A stretch of 11,455 nucleotides of DNA, taken from contig JAKLIL010000028.1 in assembly GCA_022709625.1 (NCBI GenBank), positions 1 through 11,455 of the forward strand. The letters run 5' to 3'. The notes below the pieces were generated by a model. The model had not been told where the DNA came from, searched no databases, and saw nothing but the letters and a program-made list of their open reading frames with translations. The first letter of the stretch is position 1. Each line of letters begins with the position of its first letter. The translations under genes and the position numbers were made by a program. The stretch comes from Verrucomicrobiota bacterium (lineage in GTDB: Bacteria > Verrucomicrobiota > Kiritimatiellia > CAIQIC01 > Lenti-01). Of this stretch, positions 1 through 7,700 are shown in pieces.

Positions 1-45
1 AGGCCGCCGGCTGTCCCGTCCGCGAATAACGGCCCGGACGCCGGG

Positions 46-187
46 TTTTCCATGGCGTGGAAAACCGGCCAAAAGTTTTCCATGGTACGTAAAAATCGCC
101 CCGAAATTTTCCATACCGTGGAAAAAACGGGCCGAAATTTTCCATGGTACGTAAAACCGGCGAAAGCGTTTTCCATACCGTGGAAAA
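46..187. repeat. Array of five 19-bp palindromes at about 31-bp spacing
   Basis: Five units start at 46, 76, 107, 138 and 169, each 19 bp long, with linkers of 11-12 bp. The first is TTTTCCATGGCGTGGAAAA, two 7-bp arms around a 5-bp centre. Units 2 and 4 are identical to each other and have a decayed right arm ending GTAAAA. Units 3 and 5 are identical to each other with centre ATACCGT. The units therefore alternate, and 76-137 and 138-199 look like two copies of a 62-bp dimer. The spacing of 30-31 bp is close to three turns of B-DNA, so all dyads would lie on one helix face. The array sits upstream of the methyltransferase gene. Related palindromes recur at 4510-4559 and 9682-9700. Function is unknown: a dispersed intergenic repeat or a protein-binding array are both possible. 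Confidence 0.9.
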
Positions 188-243
188 CGCGGCGCGCAAA
201 GGCGCGGATTGCATTTCGGCGCCGTCCGTGGAACCTTGTGGGC

Positions 244-948
244 ATGGCAACGAATCCGGTTTGGCAATGGGACGAGACGGAACCGGTCGCCCGGGATTTC
301 GGCGACCGGCAGGTGGTGGCGGCCTACGACGAGCAGCACCGCCGCTACCGGGACGTCGACGGCGAAATCGCGGCGGTGCTGGCGCGGCTGGACCTGAAGC
401 CCGGGCAGGTCGCGGGCGATTTTGGCTGCGGCACCGGCGCGTTTGCCCGCGCTTTCGCGCGGCGCTGCCGCACGGTCTACGCCGTCGACGTGTCGGCCGC
501 GATGCTGGATTACCTGGCGTGGCAGGCCAAGGAAGAAGGGCTGGCGAACGTCGTCTGCCGGCCGGGCGGATTCCTGTCCTATGTCCACGACGGTCCGCCG
601 TTGGATGCGCTCCACACGAGTCTCGCGCTGCACCACCTGCCGGATTTCTGGAAGCAGAAGGCGCTGGACCGCCTCGCCGGCATGATCAGGGCGGGCGGCA
701 AGTTCCACCTGATGGACGTGGCGTTCGTCGCCGAGAACTGCGACGCGAACATCGCCGCGTGGATCGCGCGGACGGAGGCCCGAACCACCGTCGAGATGGC
801 GGACGCCCTTCGCCAGCACGTGCGCAGGGAATATTCCACCTACACGTGGATTTTGGAAGGCATGCTGGCGCGCGCGGGGTTGCGCATCGACCACGCGGAG
901 CATCCGGAGGGCGTCATTGCCCACTACTATTGCACGAAGGCGATGTAG
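244..948 (+). CDS. Class I SAM-dependent methyltransferase
   Basis: A 234-residue protein that should transfer a methyl group from S-adenosylmethionine; the substrate cannot be told. It has a Rossmann-type methyltransferase fold: the SAM-binding glycine motif DFGCGTG at residues 59-65, the acidic residue ending strand 2 in VDVS (81-84), a motif IV region around 121-135 (LALHHLPDFW), and the following RAGGKFHLMDVAF strand (149-161). The HHLPD stretch resembles UbiE/COQ5-like and small-molecule methyltransferases. The frame is open upstream to 52, but that part only translates the palindrome array, so the ATG at 244 is preferred. No clear Shine-Dalgarno sequence precedes it. A weak -35/-10 pair (TTGCAT at 209, AACCTT at 232) would put transcription start at the ATG itself. 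fmt follows 12 bp after the stop, so the two are probably co-transcribed. The family is near certain, the role unknown. Confidence 0.88.
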   Translation: MATNPVWQWDETEPVARDFGDRQVVAAYDEQHRRYRDVDGEIAAVLARLDLKPGQVAGDFGCGTGAFARAFARRCRTVYAVDVSAAMLDYLAWQAKEEGLANVVCRPGGFLSYVHDGPPLDALHTSLALHHLPDFWKQKALDRLAGMIRAGGKFHLMDVAFVAENCDANIAAWIARTEARTTVEMADALRQHVRREYSTYTWILEGMLARAGLRIDHAEHPEGVIAHYYCTKAM

Positions 949-960
949 GCGGGCGGCGGC

Positions 961-1917
961 ATGCAGGCGGAGGCCAAGTTGAGAATCGTCCTGATGGGGT
1001 CGGGCGCGCTGGCGTGTCCGCTGCTGGAAGGCATCCTGGCGGCGGGGCGCGACGAACTCGTCGCCGTGGCGACGCAGCCGGACCGCGCCGGCGGGCGCGG
1101 GCTGCACTGCCAGCCGTGCGCGCTGAAGACCTTGGCGCAGAACTGCGGCCTGCCGGCGTTCGCGCCGGCCGACGCAAGCGCGGAGCCGTTCGTCGCGCAA
1201 ATGTCGGCGCTGCGGCCGGACTTGATTGTCGTGGCCGCCTACGGCCAATTTTTGAAGGCGAACCTGCTGGCGGTGCCGCGGCTGGGGACGGTCAACGTGC
1301 ATCCGTCGCTGCTGCCGAAGTACCGGGGAGCAAGCCCCATCCAATGGGCGCTGGCCAATGGCGAAACCGAGACGGGCGTAAGCGTGTTGTACGTGACGCC
1401 GAAGATGGACGCGGGGGATGTGCTCGCGCAGGAAGCGCATCCGATCGGACCGGACGACACGTTTTGCACGCTGGAGCCGAAACTGGCCGCGCAGGGCGCC
1501 GCGCTGCTGCGGGACGTATTGGATCGGTTCCGCCGCGGCCAGACGCGGGGCGCGCCCCAGGACGAAGCGCGAGCGACGTTCGCGCGCAAGCTGGCCAAGG
1601 ACGATGGCTGCGTCGATTGGCGCCTGCCGGCGGAAACCATCCGCAACCGGCTGCGGGGCTTTTCGCCTTGGCCGGGCGCTTTCACCTTTTTGCCGGACCG
1701 CACCCTGTTGAAAATCCATGAAATGAAACTGGAGGCGTTCCCCGCGGCGGCCGGGCCGGGCACGGTTGTGGACGTCGCCGGCGATGGCCCGGCGGTGGCT
1801 GCCGGCATCGGCGCGGTGCGGCTGACAATGGTGCGGCCGGCGGGCAAGAAAGCCATGCCCGGCGCCGCCTTCCTGCGGGGGCATCGGCTGCAGGCGGGCG
1901 AACGGCTGGGCCCGTAG
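961..1917 (+). CDS. fmt: Methionyl-tRNA formyltransferase
   Basis: A cytoplasmic enzyme that formylates the amino group of initiator Met-tRNA using 10-formyltetrahydrofolate, allowing normal bacterial translation initiation. At 318 residues it has the family's usual length. The N-terminal formyltransferase domain starts with LRIVLMGSGALA (7-18). The signature NVHPSLLPKYRG lies at 112-123, and the catalytic triad Asn112, His114 and Asp150 (in KMDAGDVL) is intact, matching Asn108/His110/Asp144-146 region of the family. The C-terminal tRNA-binding barrel begins at about 205 and contains the expected WR..AETIRN-type segment (D-WRLPAETIRNRLRGFSPWPGA). The ATG at 961 is preceded only by a GGCGG-rich stretch. 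It lies 12 bp after the methyltransferase, so they likely share a transcript. The usual partner, peptide deformylase (def), is not in the window. Confidence 0.96.
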   Translation: MQAEAKLRIVLMGSGALACPLLEGILAAGRDELVAVATQPDRAGGRGLHCQPCALKTLAQNCGLPAFAPADASAEPFVAQMSALRPDLIVVAAYGQFLKANLLAVPRLGTVNVHPSLLPKYRGASPIQWALANGETETGVSVLYVTPKMDAGDVLAQEAHPIGPDDTFCTLEPKLAAQGAALLRDVLDRFRRGQTRGAPQDEARATFARKLAKDDGCVDWRLPAETIRNRLRGFSPWPGAFTFLPDRTLLKIHEMKLEAFPAAAGPGTVVDVAGDGPAVAAGIGAVRLTMVRPAGKKAMPGAAFLRGHRLQAGERLGP

Positions 1918-1920
1918 GTT

Positions 1921-1949
1921 TTGACGGCGGATGGGCGGATGCCTATAGT
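1921..1949 (+). promoter_or_regulatory. Sigma70-type promoter for the 1994-3500 gene pair
   Basis: A -35 box TTGACG (1921-1926) and a -10 box TATAGT (1944-1949) are separated by exactly 17 bp. They start 4 bp after the fmt stop. Expected transcription start is near 1956, giving a leader of about 38 nt that includes the ribosome binding site GAAGGAA (1982-1988) six bases before the ATG at 1994. This is the best promoter in the window, and it separates the fmt unit from the next operon. Confidence 0.75.
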
Positions 1950-1993
1950 GAAGCGACCGTTCGGGCCGGGCTGGACGGATTGAAGGAATTCCC

Positions 1994-2623
1994 ATGAATC
2001 TCGACATGGTCAAGGACGGCGTCGGCTACGCGGCCTCGCTGATCATTCTGGTCTCGATGCTGCTGACGAACGTCTACCGGCTGCGGCAGCTCAATCTGGT
2101 GGGCGCGCTGGTGTTCGCGCTCTACGGCTACTGGGTGCGGGCGTGGCCGGTGGTGTTCATGAACCTGTTGATCGCGGGCGTCGACGTCTGGCATCTGCTG
2201 CAAATGCTGCGCTACAGCGCGTTTTTCGATTTGGCGCCGGCGACCAGCGTGGGGGCGGAGTATCTCAAGCGGTTTTTCCTGTTCCACGAGCGGGAGCTGA
2301 TGAAGTTCGCGCCGGGGCTGACGTTCGAAGAGCTGCAGGCGGCGCACACCTGCGTCCTGTTCCGCAACATGCTGCCGGTGGGCTTGTTCGCGTACCGCCA
2401 GGCCGGGCCAGACGCGGACATCGTGATCGATTTCATGATCGGGGAATACCGCGACTTCAAGGCGGGGCGCTACCTCTACAAGACGAAGCGGATGTTTTTC
2501 AAGGAGCAAGGGATCAAGCGGTTCCACGCCGTGGCGCGCCATCCTACGCAGCCCAAGTATTTTCTCCAGAACGGGTTTGTCCGCGAGGACGGCGTCGCGG
2601 GCGGCTATGTGAACGAACTGTAG
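1994..2623 (+). CDS. YgjV-type membrane protein with C-terminal acetyltransferase-like domain
   Basis: A 209-residue protein with two parts. Residues 9-72 contain three closely spaced hydrophobic segments (about 9-27, 34-52, 53-72) with the inner features NLVGALVFALYGYWV and FMNLLIAGVDVW, the pattern of the small YgjV inner-membrane family. Residues from about 85 to 209 form a soluble part whose end (KEQGIKRFHAVARHPTQPKYFLQNGF, residues 170-195, split here as a description) resembles the last strands of GNAT acetyltransferases, where a neighbouring molecule of that type has a helix and a GF motif. The Shine-Dalgarno GAAGGAA at 1982-1988 fixes the start. The patatin gene follows after 7 bp, so the two are an operon. 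The role is unknown. A cytoplasmic catalytic domain tethered to the inner membrane is an inference. Confidence 0.78.
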   Translation: MNLDMVKDGVGYAASLIILVSMLLTNVYRLRQLNLVGALVFALYGYWVRAWPVVFMNLLIAGVDVWHLLQMLRYSAFFDLAPATSVGAEYLKRFFLFHERELMKFAPGLTFEELQAAHTCVLFRNMLPVGLFAYRQAGPDADIVIDFMIGEYRDFKAGRYLYKTKRMFFKEQGIKRFHAVARHPTQPKYFLQNGFVREDGVAGGYVNEL

Positions 2624-2630
2624 GGCCGCG

Positions 2631-3500
2631 ATGCCGGCGGCCTTCCCCGTGCGGAACGACGCGGCCCTGGTGCTGGAGGGCGGCGGCATGCGCGCGCAGT
2701 ACGCTTCGGGGGCGATGGACTGGTTCCTGCGGGCGGGCATTCGCTTTCCGTACGTGATCGGCGTCTCGGCGGGCATCAGCAACGCGGCGTCGTACGTCGC
2801 GGGGCAGTTCGGGCGCAACCGCGAGATCTTCACGCGCTTCGCGGGCGATCCGCGCTATTTCTCGTGGCGCAACTGGCCCAAGCAGGGCAATCCCTTCGGC
2901 ATGCGGTTCATCTACCGCCAAATCCCGAAGCTGATTCCGTTCGACTTCGCCGCGTTCGCGGCGGCGCCGGTGCGCTTCCGCATCGGGGCCACCGATTGCC
3001 GGACGGGGCAGGCGGTGTTTTTCGACAAGGAGGACGCGCCGATGATCGACGCGCTGCTGGCGAGTTCGTCGTTGCCGGTGGTCGGGCGCATGGCGCGGGT
3101 GAACCGGCGGCTCTATCTCGACGGCGGCATCGCGGATCCGATTCCCTTCCGGCAGGCGGCGGCGGACGGCCAGGCGCGCCGCGTCGCGATCCTGACCCGC
3201 AACCTCGGGTTCCGCAAGCGGTCGCCCCGGCCGGCCATGCGGGCGGCGATCCGCCTGAAGTACCGCCATTTTCCCGCCTTGGCGCAGGCGGTCCTGCGCC
3301 AGCACGAGACCTACAACCGGGAACTCGACGATCTGGCGGCGGAGGAAGCGGCGGGCCGCGTGCTGGTGATCCGGCCCTCGCAACCGCTGCACGTGGGGCG
3401 CTACAGCCAAGACCGCGCGGAACTGGAGCGCCTCTACCAAAACGGCTGGGCGGACGCGGCGGCCCGCGCCGAGCAACTGCGCGGTTTCCTTGCGCCGTGA
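2631..3500 (+). CDS. Patatin-like phospholipase (YjjU/RssA-type)
   Basis: A 289-residue alpha/beta acyl hydrolase with the Ser-Asp dyad of patatins. The oxyanion-hole motif GGGMR is at 17-21, the nucleophile elbow GVSAG at 44-48 with Ser46, and the catalytic aspartate in DGG at 164-166 (Asp164). Short size, absence of a signal peptide and the C-terminal Tyr-rich helix region (about 220-285) resemble the cytoplasmic YjjU-like bacterial patatins. It should hydrolyse acyl ester bonds of phospholipids or related lipids; the substrate is not evident. The ATG at 2631 lies 7 bp after the YgjV-type gene, so it is read from the promoter at 1921. No strong ribosome binding site is seen, and translational coupling is plausible. 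Catalytic residues are all present, so it is probably active. Confidence 0.92.
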   Translation: MPAAFPVRNDAALVLEGGGMRAQYASGAMDWFLRAGIRFPYVIGVSAGISNAASYVAGQFGRNREIFTRFAGDPRYFSWRNWPKQGNPFGMRFIYRQIPKLIPFDFAAFAAAPVRFRIGATDCRTGQAVFFDKEDAPMIDALLASSSLPVVGRMARVNRRLYLDGGIADPIPFRQAAADGQARRVAILTRNLGFRKRSPRPAMRAAIRLKYRHFPALAQAVLRQHETYNRELDDLAAEEAAGRVLVIRPSQPLHVGRYSQDRAELERLYQNGWADAAARAEQLRGFLAP

Positions 3501-3513
3501 ATCGGGCTAGGGT
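3485..3513 (+). promoter_or_regulatory. Possible promoter giving a leaderless ABC ATPase mRNA
   Basis: TAGGGT at 3508-3513 lies six bases before the ATG at 3520, with a poor -35 candidate TTTCCT (3485-3490) 17 bp upstream. This TANNNT-N6-ATG layout would place transcription start on the A of the start codon. The same bases AGGGTGG (3509-3515) could instead act as a Shine-Dalgarno sequence for a transcript from upstream. The two readings cannot be separated here. Confidence 0.3.
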
Positions 3514-3519
3514 GGCGGC

Positions 3520-4494
3520 ATGACGTCGGTTCCGGAAACTTCCTGGCTCGCGGTGGAACGCGTGGCGGTCCGTTTTCCGATTCGCCGCGGCGTGCTGGCC
3601 CGGGTCCAGGGCCACGTGCACGCGGTGGAAGACGTCTCGCTGGAACTCGCGCGGGGCGAAACCATCGGCCTGGCAGGGGAGTCGGGCTGCGGCAAGACGA
3701 CGCTGGGCCGCGTCGTGGCTGGCCTGGAACGGCCGACCGCGGGCGAGGTGAAACTGGAAGGTCGTACGCTCTTTTCCCCCGCGCGGCGGAAGCCCCCGAC
3801 GAAGGACCAGCGCCGGCGCATCCAGATGGTGTTCCAGGATCCCCAAGCGTCCTTGAATCCCCGCCTGCCGATTTGCGATTTGCTGACGGAGGGGCTGGCG
3901 GAGCATCGGCTGCTGCGGGGCGAATCGCGCGAAGCGGCGGCGACGCGCCTGCTGGCGGAGGTGGGCCTGGAGCCGGCCGCGCTGTGGAAATACCCGTTCG
4001 AGTTCTCGGGCGGGCAGCGGCAGCGCATCTGCATTGCGCGGGCCTTGTCGCTGCGGCCGGATCTGGTGGTCTGCGACGAAGTGGTCAGCGCGCTCGACGT
4101 CAGCGTACAGGCGCAGGTGATCAATCTTTTGGTGGAATTGCGACGGAAGCACGGATTGGCCTACCTGATGATCGCGCACGACCTGAGCGTGCTGCGGCAC
4201 GTGTCGCACCGCATCGCGGTGATGTATCTCGGGCGGCTGGCGGAAATCGGGCCGGCGGAGGCGATGGTGGCGGCGCCGCGGCATCCCTACGCGCAGGCGC
4301 TGGTGGCCGCGGTGCCCGTGCCGGGCGTGGAGCGCCGACGGAAACCGCTGCCGGGCGAACCGCCCTCCGCGGCGCGGCCGCCGCCCGGCTGCCCGTTCCA
4401 TCCGCGCTGCCCGCAGGCCATGCCGATTTGCCGCCGCGAGGCGCCGGCGGCGCGCGCGGCCGGCGACCACCGCGTCTGGTGCCATCTCTATTGA
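3520..4494 (+). CDS. Peptide-type ABC transporter ATP-binding protein (OppF/DppF family)
   Basis: A 324-residue ATPase that powers an oligopeptide, dipeptide or nickel-type importer at the inner membrane. It has Walker A GESGCGKTT (53-61), Q-loop Gln106 in VFQDPQASLNP, signature SGGQRQR (163-169), Walker B with catalytic Glu187 (VVCDE), D-loop SALD (190-193) and H-loop His220. The C-terminal oligo_HPY extension carries RHPYAQAL (254-261) and four cysteines at 291, 297, 304 and 321 in CPFHPRCP...C...C spacing. In some DppD-type proteins these hold an iron-sulfur cluster. The Walker B region reads DEVVSALD where DEPVSALD is usual, a tolerable change next to the catalytic residue. No OppA, B, C or D gene adjoins it, since the patatin gene is upstream and dnaE downstream. 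It must work with permeases encoded elsewhere or is an orphan. Confidence 0.94.
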   Translation: MTSVPETSWLAVERVAVRFPIRRGVLARVQGHVHAVEDVSLELARGETIGLAGESGCGKTTLGRVVAGLERPTAGEVKLEGRTLFSPARRKPPTKDQRRRIQMVFQDPQASLNPRLPICDLLTEGLAEHRLLRGESREAAATRLLAEVGLEPAALWKYPFEFSGGQRQRICIARALSLRPDLVVCDEVVSALDVSVQAQVINLLVELRRKHGLAYLMIAHDLSVLRHVSHRIAVMYLGRLAEIGPAEAMVAAPRHPYAQALVAAVPVPGVERRRKPLPGEPPSAARPPPGCPFHPRCPQAMPICRREAPAARAAGDHRVWCHLY

Positions 4495-4509
4495 CCGGCG
4501 CGCGGCCGC

Positions 4510-4603
4510 TTTTCCACGCCATGGAAAACCGGGAAGCCGTTTTTCCACGCCATGGAAAACGGGGGAAATCCGGCGGCCGTCGCCGCTTTCCGGCTGGGGA
4601 AAA
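4510..4603. repeat. Two palindromes at 31-bp spacing plus a decayed third
   Basis: TTTTCCACGCCATGGAAAA occurs at 4510-4528 and again at 4541-4559, a 31-bp step with a 12-bp linker, as in the array at 46-187. Its centre is the reverse complement of the unit at 46-64 and 9682-9700, so these copies point the other way. A degenerate unit with TTTCC and GGAAAA arms lies at 4586-4603. The group fills the gap between the ABC ATPase and dnaE. A short CGGC/GCCG stem (4496-4508) followed by TTTT could weakly terminate the upstream gene. Confidence 0.88.
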
Positions 4604-4640
4604 CCGGGTTGCGGCGCACGCCAACGGGGGGTGAAAGGGC

Positions 4641-4669
4641 TTGGATTCCCCGGCGCGTTGGGCTAGAAG
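4641..4669 (+). promoter_or_regulatory. Probable dnaE promoter
   Basis: TTGGAT (4641-4646) and TAGAAG (4664-4669) are 17 bp apart. Transcription would begin near 4676, about 25 nt before the GTG start of dnaE at 4701. The TTG of the -35 box is also an in-frame start candidate for dnaE, but using it would translate 20 residues with no family similarity. A small stem GGGCT/AGCCC (4660-4664 with 4671-4675) overlaps the -10 box. Confidence 0.45.
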
Positions 4670-4700
4670 AAGCCCGCACCCTTTTGCCGACGCGACGACC

Positions 4701-7700
4701 GTGGAACCGAAATTCACCCATCTGCATTTGCACACCGAGTACAGCCTGCTGGACGGGATGTGCGCGCTGGATCGGGGCGAGGAGCACCACAGCCCGCTGA
4801 TGGAACGCGCCCGCGCGCTCGGGCAGGTGGCGCTGGCGATCACCGACCACGGGAATCTCTACGGCGCGGTGCATTTCTACAAGGCGGCGCGCAAGCACGG
4901 CCTCAAGCCGATCCTGGGCTGCGAAATCTACGTCACGCCGGGCAACCATCGCGAGAAGACGCTCGTGAACGGGCGGCAGGCGAACCATCTGGTGTTGTTG
5001 GCGGAAACCGCGCGGGGCTTCGCCAACCTGATGACCTTGGTGAGCAAGGCGCACCTCGACGGATTCTACTACAAGCCGCGCATCGACCGGGCGCTGCTGG
5101 CGGAGCACCGCGAAGGGCTCGTGGGCCTCTCGGCGTGCCTCAAGGGCGAAGTGTCCGAGGCGCTGCTGGACGGGCTCGACGACAAGGCGGCGCGGCTGGC
5201 GGGCGAGTACGCGGAGATTCTCGGCAAGGACCGGTTCTACCTCGAGGTGCAGGACCAGAAACTGCCGGAACAGGCGGGCGTGAACCGCAAACTGGTGGAA
5301 TTGGCGCGGCGGCTGGGCCTGCCGCTGGTGGCGACCAACGACGTGCATTACCTGGAGCCGGACCACGCCGTGCCGCACGAAATGCTCCTGTGCCTGCAGA
5401 CCCAGGCGAAATGGAGCGATCCGGACCGCATGAAGTACGGCTCGGACCAGTACTACCTCAAGAACGAGGTCGACATGCGCCAGCTCTTCCGGGAACTGCC
5501 GGAAGCGATCGAGAATACGTGGAGGATCGCCGAACGCTGCAACGTGGAATTGGCCCTGGAAGGCCAGAAGAACCCGCATTTTCCGAACTACCGCTGTCCC
5601 GACGGCCTGACGCATCGGCAGTACCTGGAACAAATCGCGGCGGAGGGCGTCCGCAAGCTCTACGGGGTGGCCGACCTGGCGCACCCGCGCGACGCGCGCG
5701 AAAAGACCATCGCGGAGCGGTTCTTCCGCGAGCTGGGGGTCATCGAGAAGACGGGCTTCCTCAACTATTTCCTCGTGGTGTGGGACTTCATCCGCGCGGC
5801 GAAGGACATGGGCGTGCCGGTGGGGCCGGGGCGCGGCTCGGGCGCCGGCAGCCTCGTCGCCTACGCGATGGGCATCACCGGCATCGACCCGCTGCGCTAC
5901 GGCCTCATCTTCGAGCGCTTCCTCAATCCGGAGCGCGTGTCGCCGCCGGACTTCGACATCGATTTCTGCCAGACGAGGCGCGGCGAGGTGATCGACTACG
6001 TGAAGGGCAAGTACGGCGCGGCGAACGTGGCGCAGATCGTCACCTACGGCACGCTGGGGGCCAAGACCCTGATCCGCGACATCGGCCGCGCACTGGAAAT
6101 CCCGCTCTCCGACTGCGACAAACTCGCCAAGATGGTGCCCGAAGTGCCCGGCACGACCCTGGCCAAGGCCCGGAAGGACAGCCTTGATTTCGCCAACGCC
6201 TGCCGGTCCGATCCGCTGGCGAAGCAGATCATGCAGTTCGCCCCGCCGCTCGAGGACATGCCCCGCCAGACGGGTACGCACGCCGCCGGGGTGGTCATCG
6301 CGGAGCGGCCGCTGATCGAACTGGTCCCGCTGACGAAGGACAAGGAAGGCAACGTCATTTCCCAGTGGGAGTCCAACCCGCTGGAGGAGGCGGGCCTCCT
6401 GAAGATGGATTTCCTGGGCCTCAAGACCCTCACCGTGGTGCAGGAGGCATGCGACAACGTCAAGCGCACGACGGGCGTCGCCCTCGCTCCCGACGCCCTG
6501 CCGCTCGACGATCCCAAGACCTACGAGCTGCTGGCGCGGGGCGACACCGTGGGCGTGTTCCAGGTGGAATCCGACGGCATGCGCGACCTGCTGCGGCAGC
6601 TCCAGCTCAACAAGATCGAGGAGCTGATCGCCATGATCGCCCTCTACCGGCCCGGGCCGATGAAGATGATCCCCAAGTTCATCGCCCGCAAGCACGGCCG
6701 GGAGCCGATCGAATATCCGCACCCGCTGCTGGAGCCCATCCTCAAGGAAACCTACGGCATCATGATCTACCAGGAGCAGGTGCAGCAGGCCGCCGGCATC
6801 CTCGCGGGCTTCAGCCTGGGCAAGGGCGACATCCTGCGCCGCGCGATGGGCAAGAAGAAGCCCGAGGAAATGGCCAAGCAGCGCCAGGCGTTCGTCGACG
6901 GTTGCGTGAAGCACAAGACCTGCAACGCCGCGAAAGCCGGAGCGATTTTCGACCAGATCGCCGAGTTCGCGCGCTATGGCTTCAACAAGTCCCACTCGGC
7001 GGCCTATGGGATCGTGTCGTTCCAAACCGCGTACCTGAAGGCCAACCACCCGGTGGAGTTCATGGCGGCGATGCTGTCGTCGGAAATCGGCAACACGGAC
7101 AAGCTGCCGGTGCTGGTGGCCGAGGCGCAGAAGATGGATATCCGCGTGCTGCCGCCGGACGTGAACGAAAGCGGCCTGCGCTTCACGCCCGCCAAGGGGG
7201 CGATCCGCTATGGTCTCGCCGGCGTCAAGGGCGTCGGCGCCGGCGCCGTCGCCGCGCTGGTCCAGGAACGCGAGGCCCGCGGCCCGTTCCAGGGGCTGGT
7301 GGATTTCTGCGAGCGCATCGACAACGGCGACGTGAACAAGAAAACCATCGAGGCCCTCGTCAAGTGCGGCGCGTTCGACTTCACGGACCTGATGCGCGGC
7401 CGCCTGTTCGCCGGCATCGAGACGGCCATGGGCTATGCCGCCTCGCGCCGCAAGGACAAGGCCATGGGCCAGGCCTCGCTGTTCGACGCGCTGGGCGGCG
7501 AAGGCGCCGCCGGCGTGCACATGGCCGACCGGGATTTGCCGCCCGTCGCAGCCTGGCCGCAAAAACAAATGCTGGCGTTCGAAAAGGAACTGATCGGCTT
7601 CTACATTTCCGGGCATCCGCTGCTGGCCTGCCGCTGGACTCTGGAAAAATACAATCTGCACAGCGCGGCCGAGTTCGCGCAGTTGCCGGAGCGCACGCGC

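Noticed and set aside
3..29. Possible last eight codons of an upstream plus-strand gene (ending CPVRE, TAA at 27-29)
   Set aside because: Third positions are G/C-rich as in real genes here, but eight codons are too few to support a call.
17..49. Stem CGTCCG/CGGACG (17-22 with 35-40) followed shortly by TTTT as a terminator
   Set aside because: The loop is 12 nt, the T-tract is only four bases, separated from the stem, and belongs to the first palindrome.
46..187. Short CRISPR array (about 31-bp period)
   Set aside because: The conserved part is a 19-bp palindrome with 11-12 bp linkers, the repeats vary in sequence, the same unit occurs alone elsewhere, and no cas genes are present.
52..243. 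N-terminal extension of the methyltransferase from an ATG at 52
   Set aside because: Those 64 codons only translate the palindrome array, the ATG is inside a palindrome, and no methyltransferase similarity begins before about 244.
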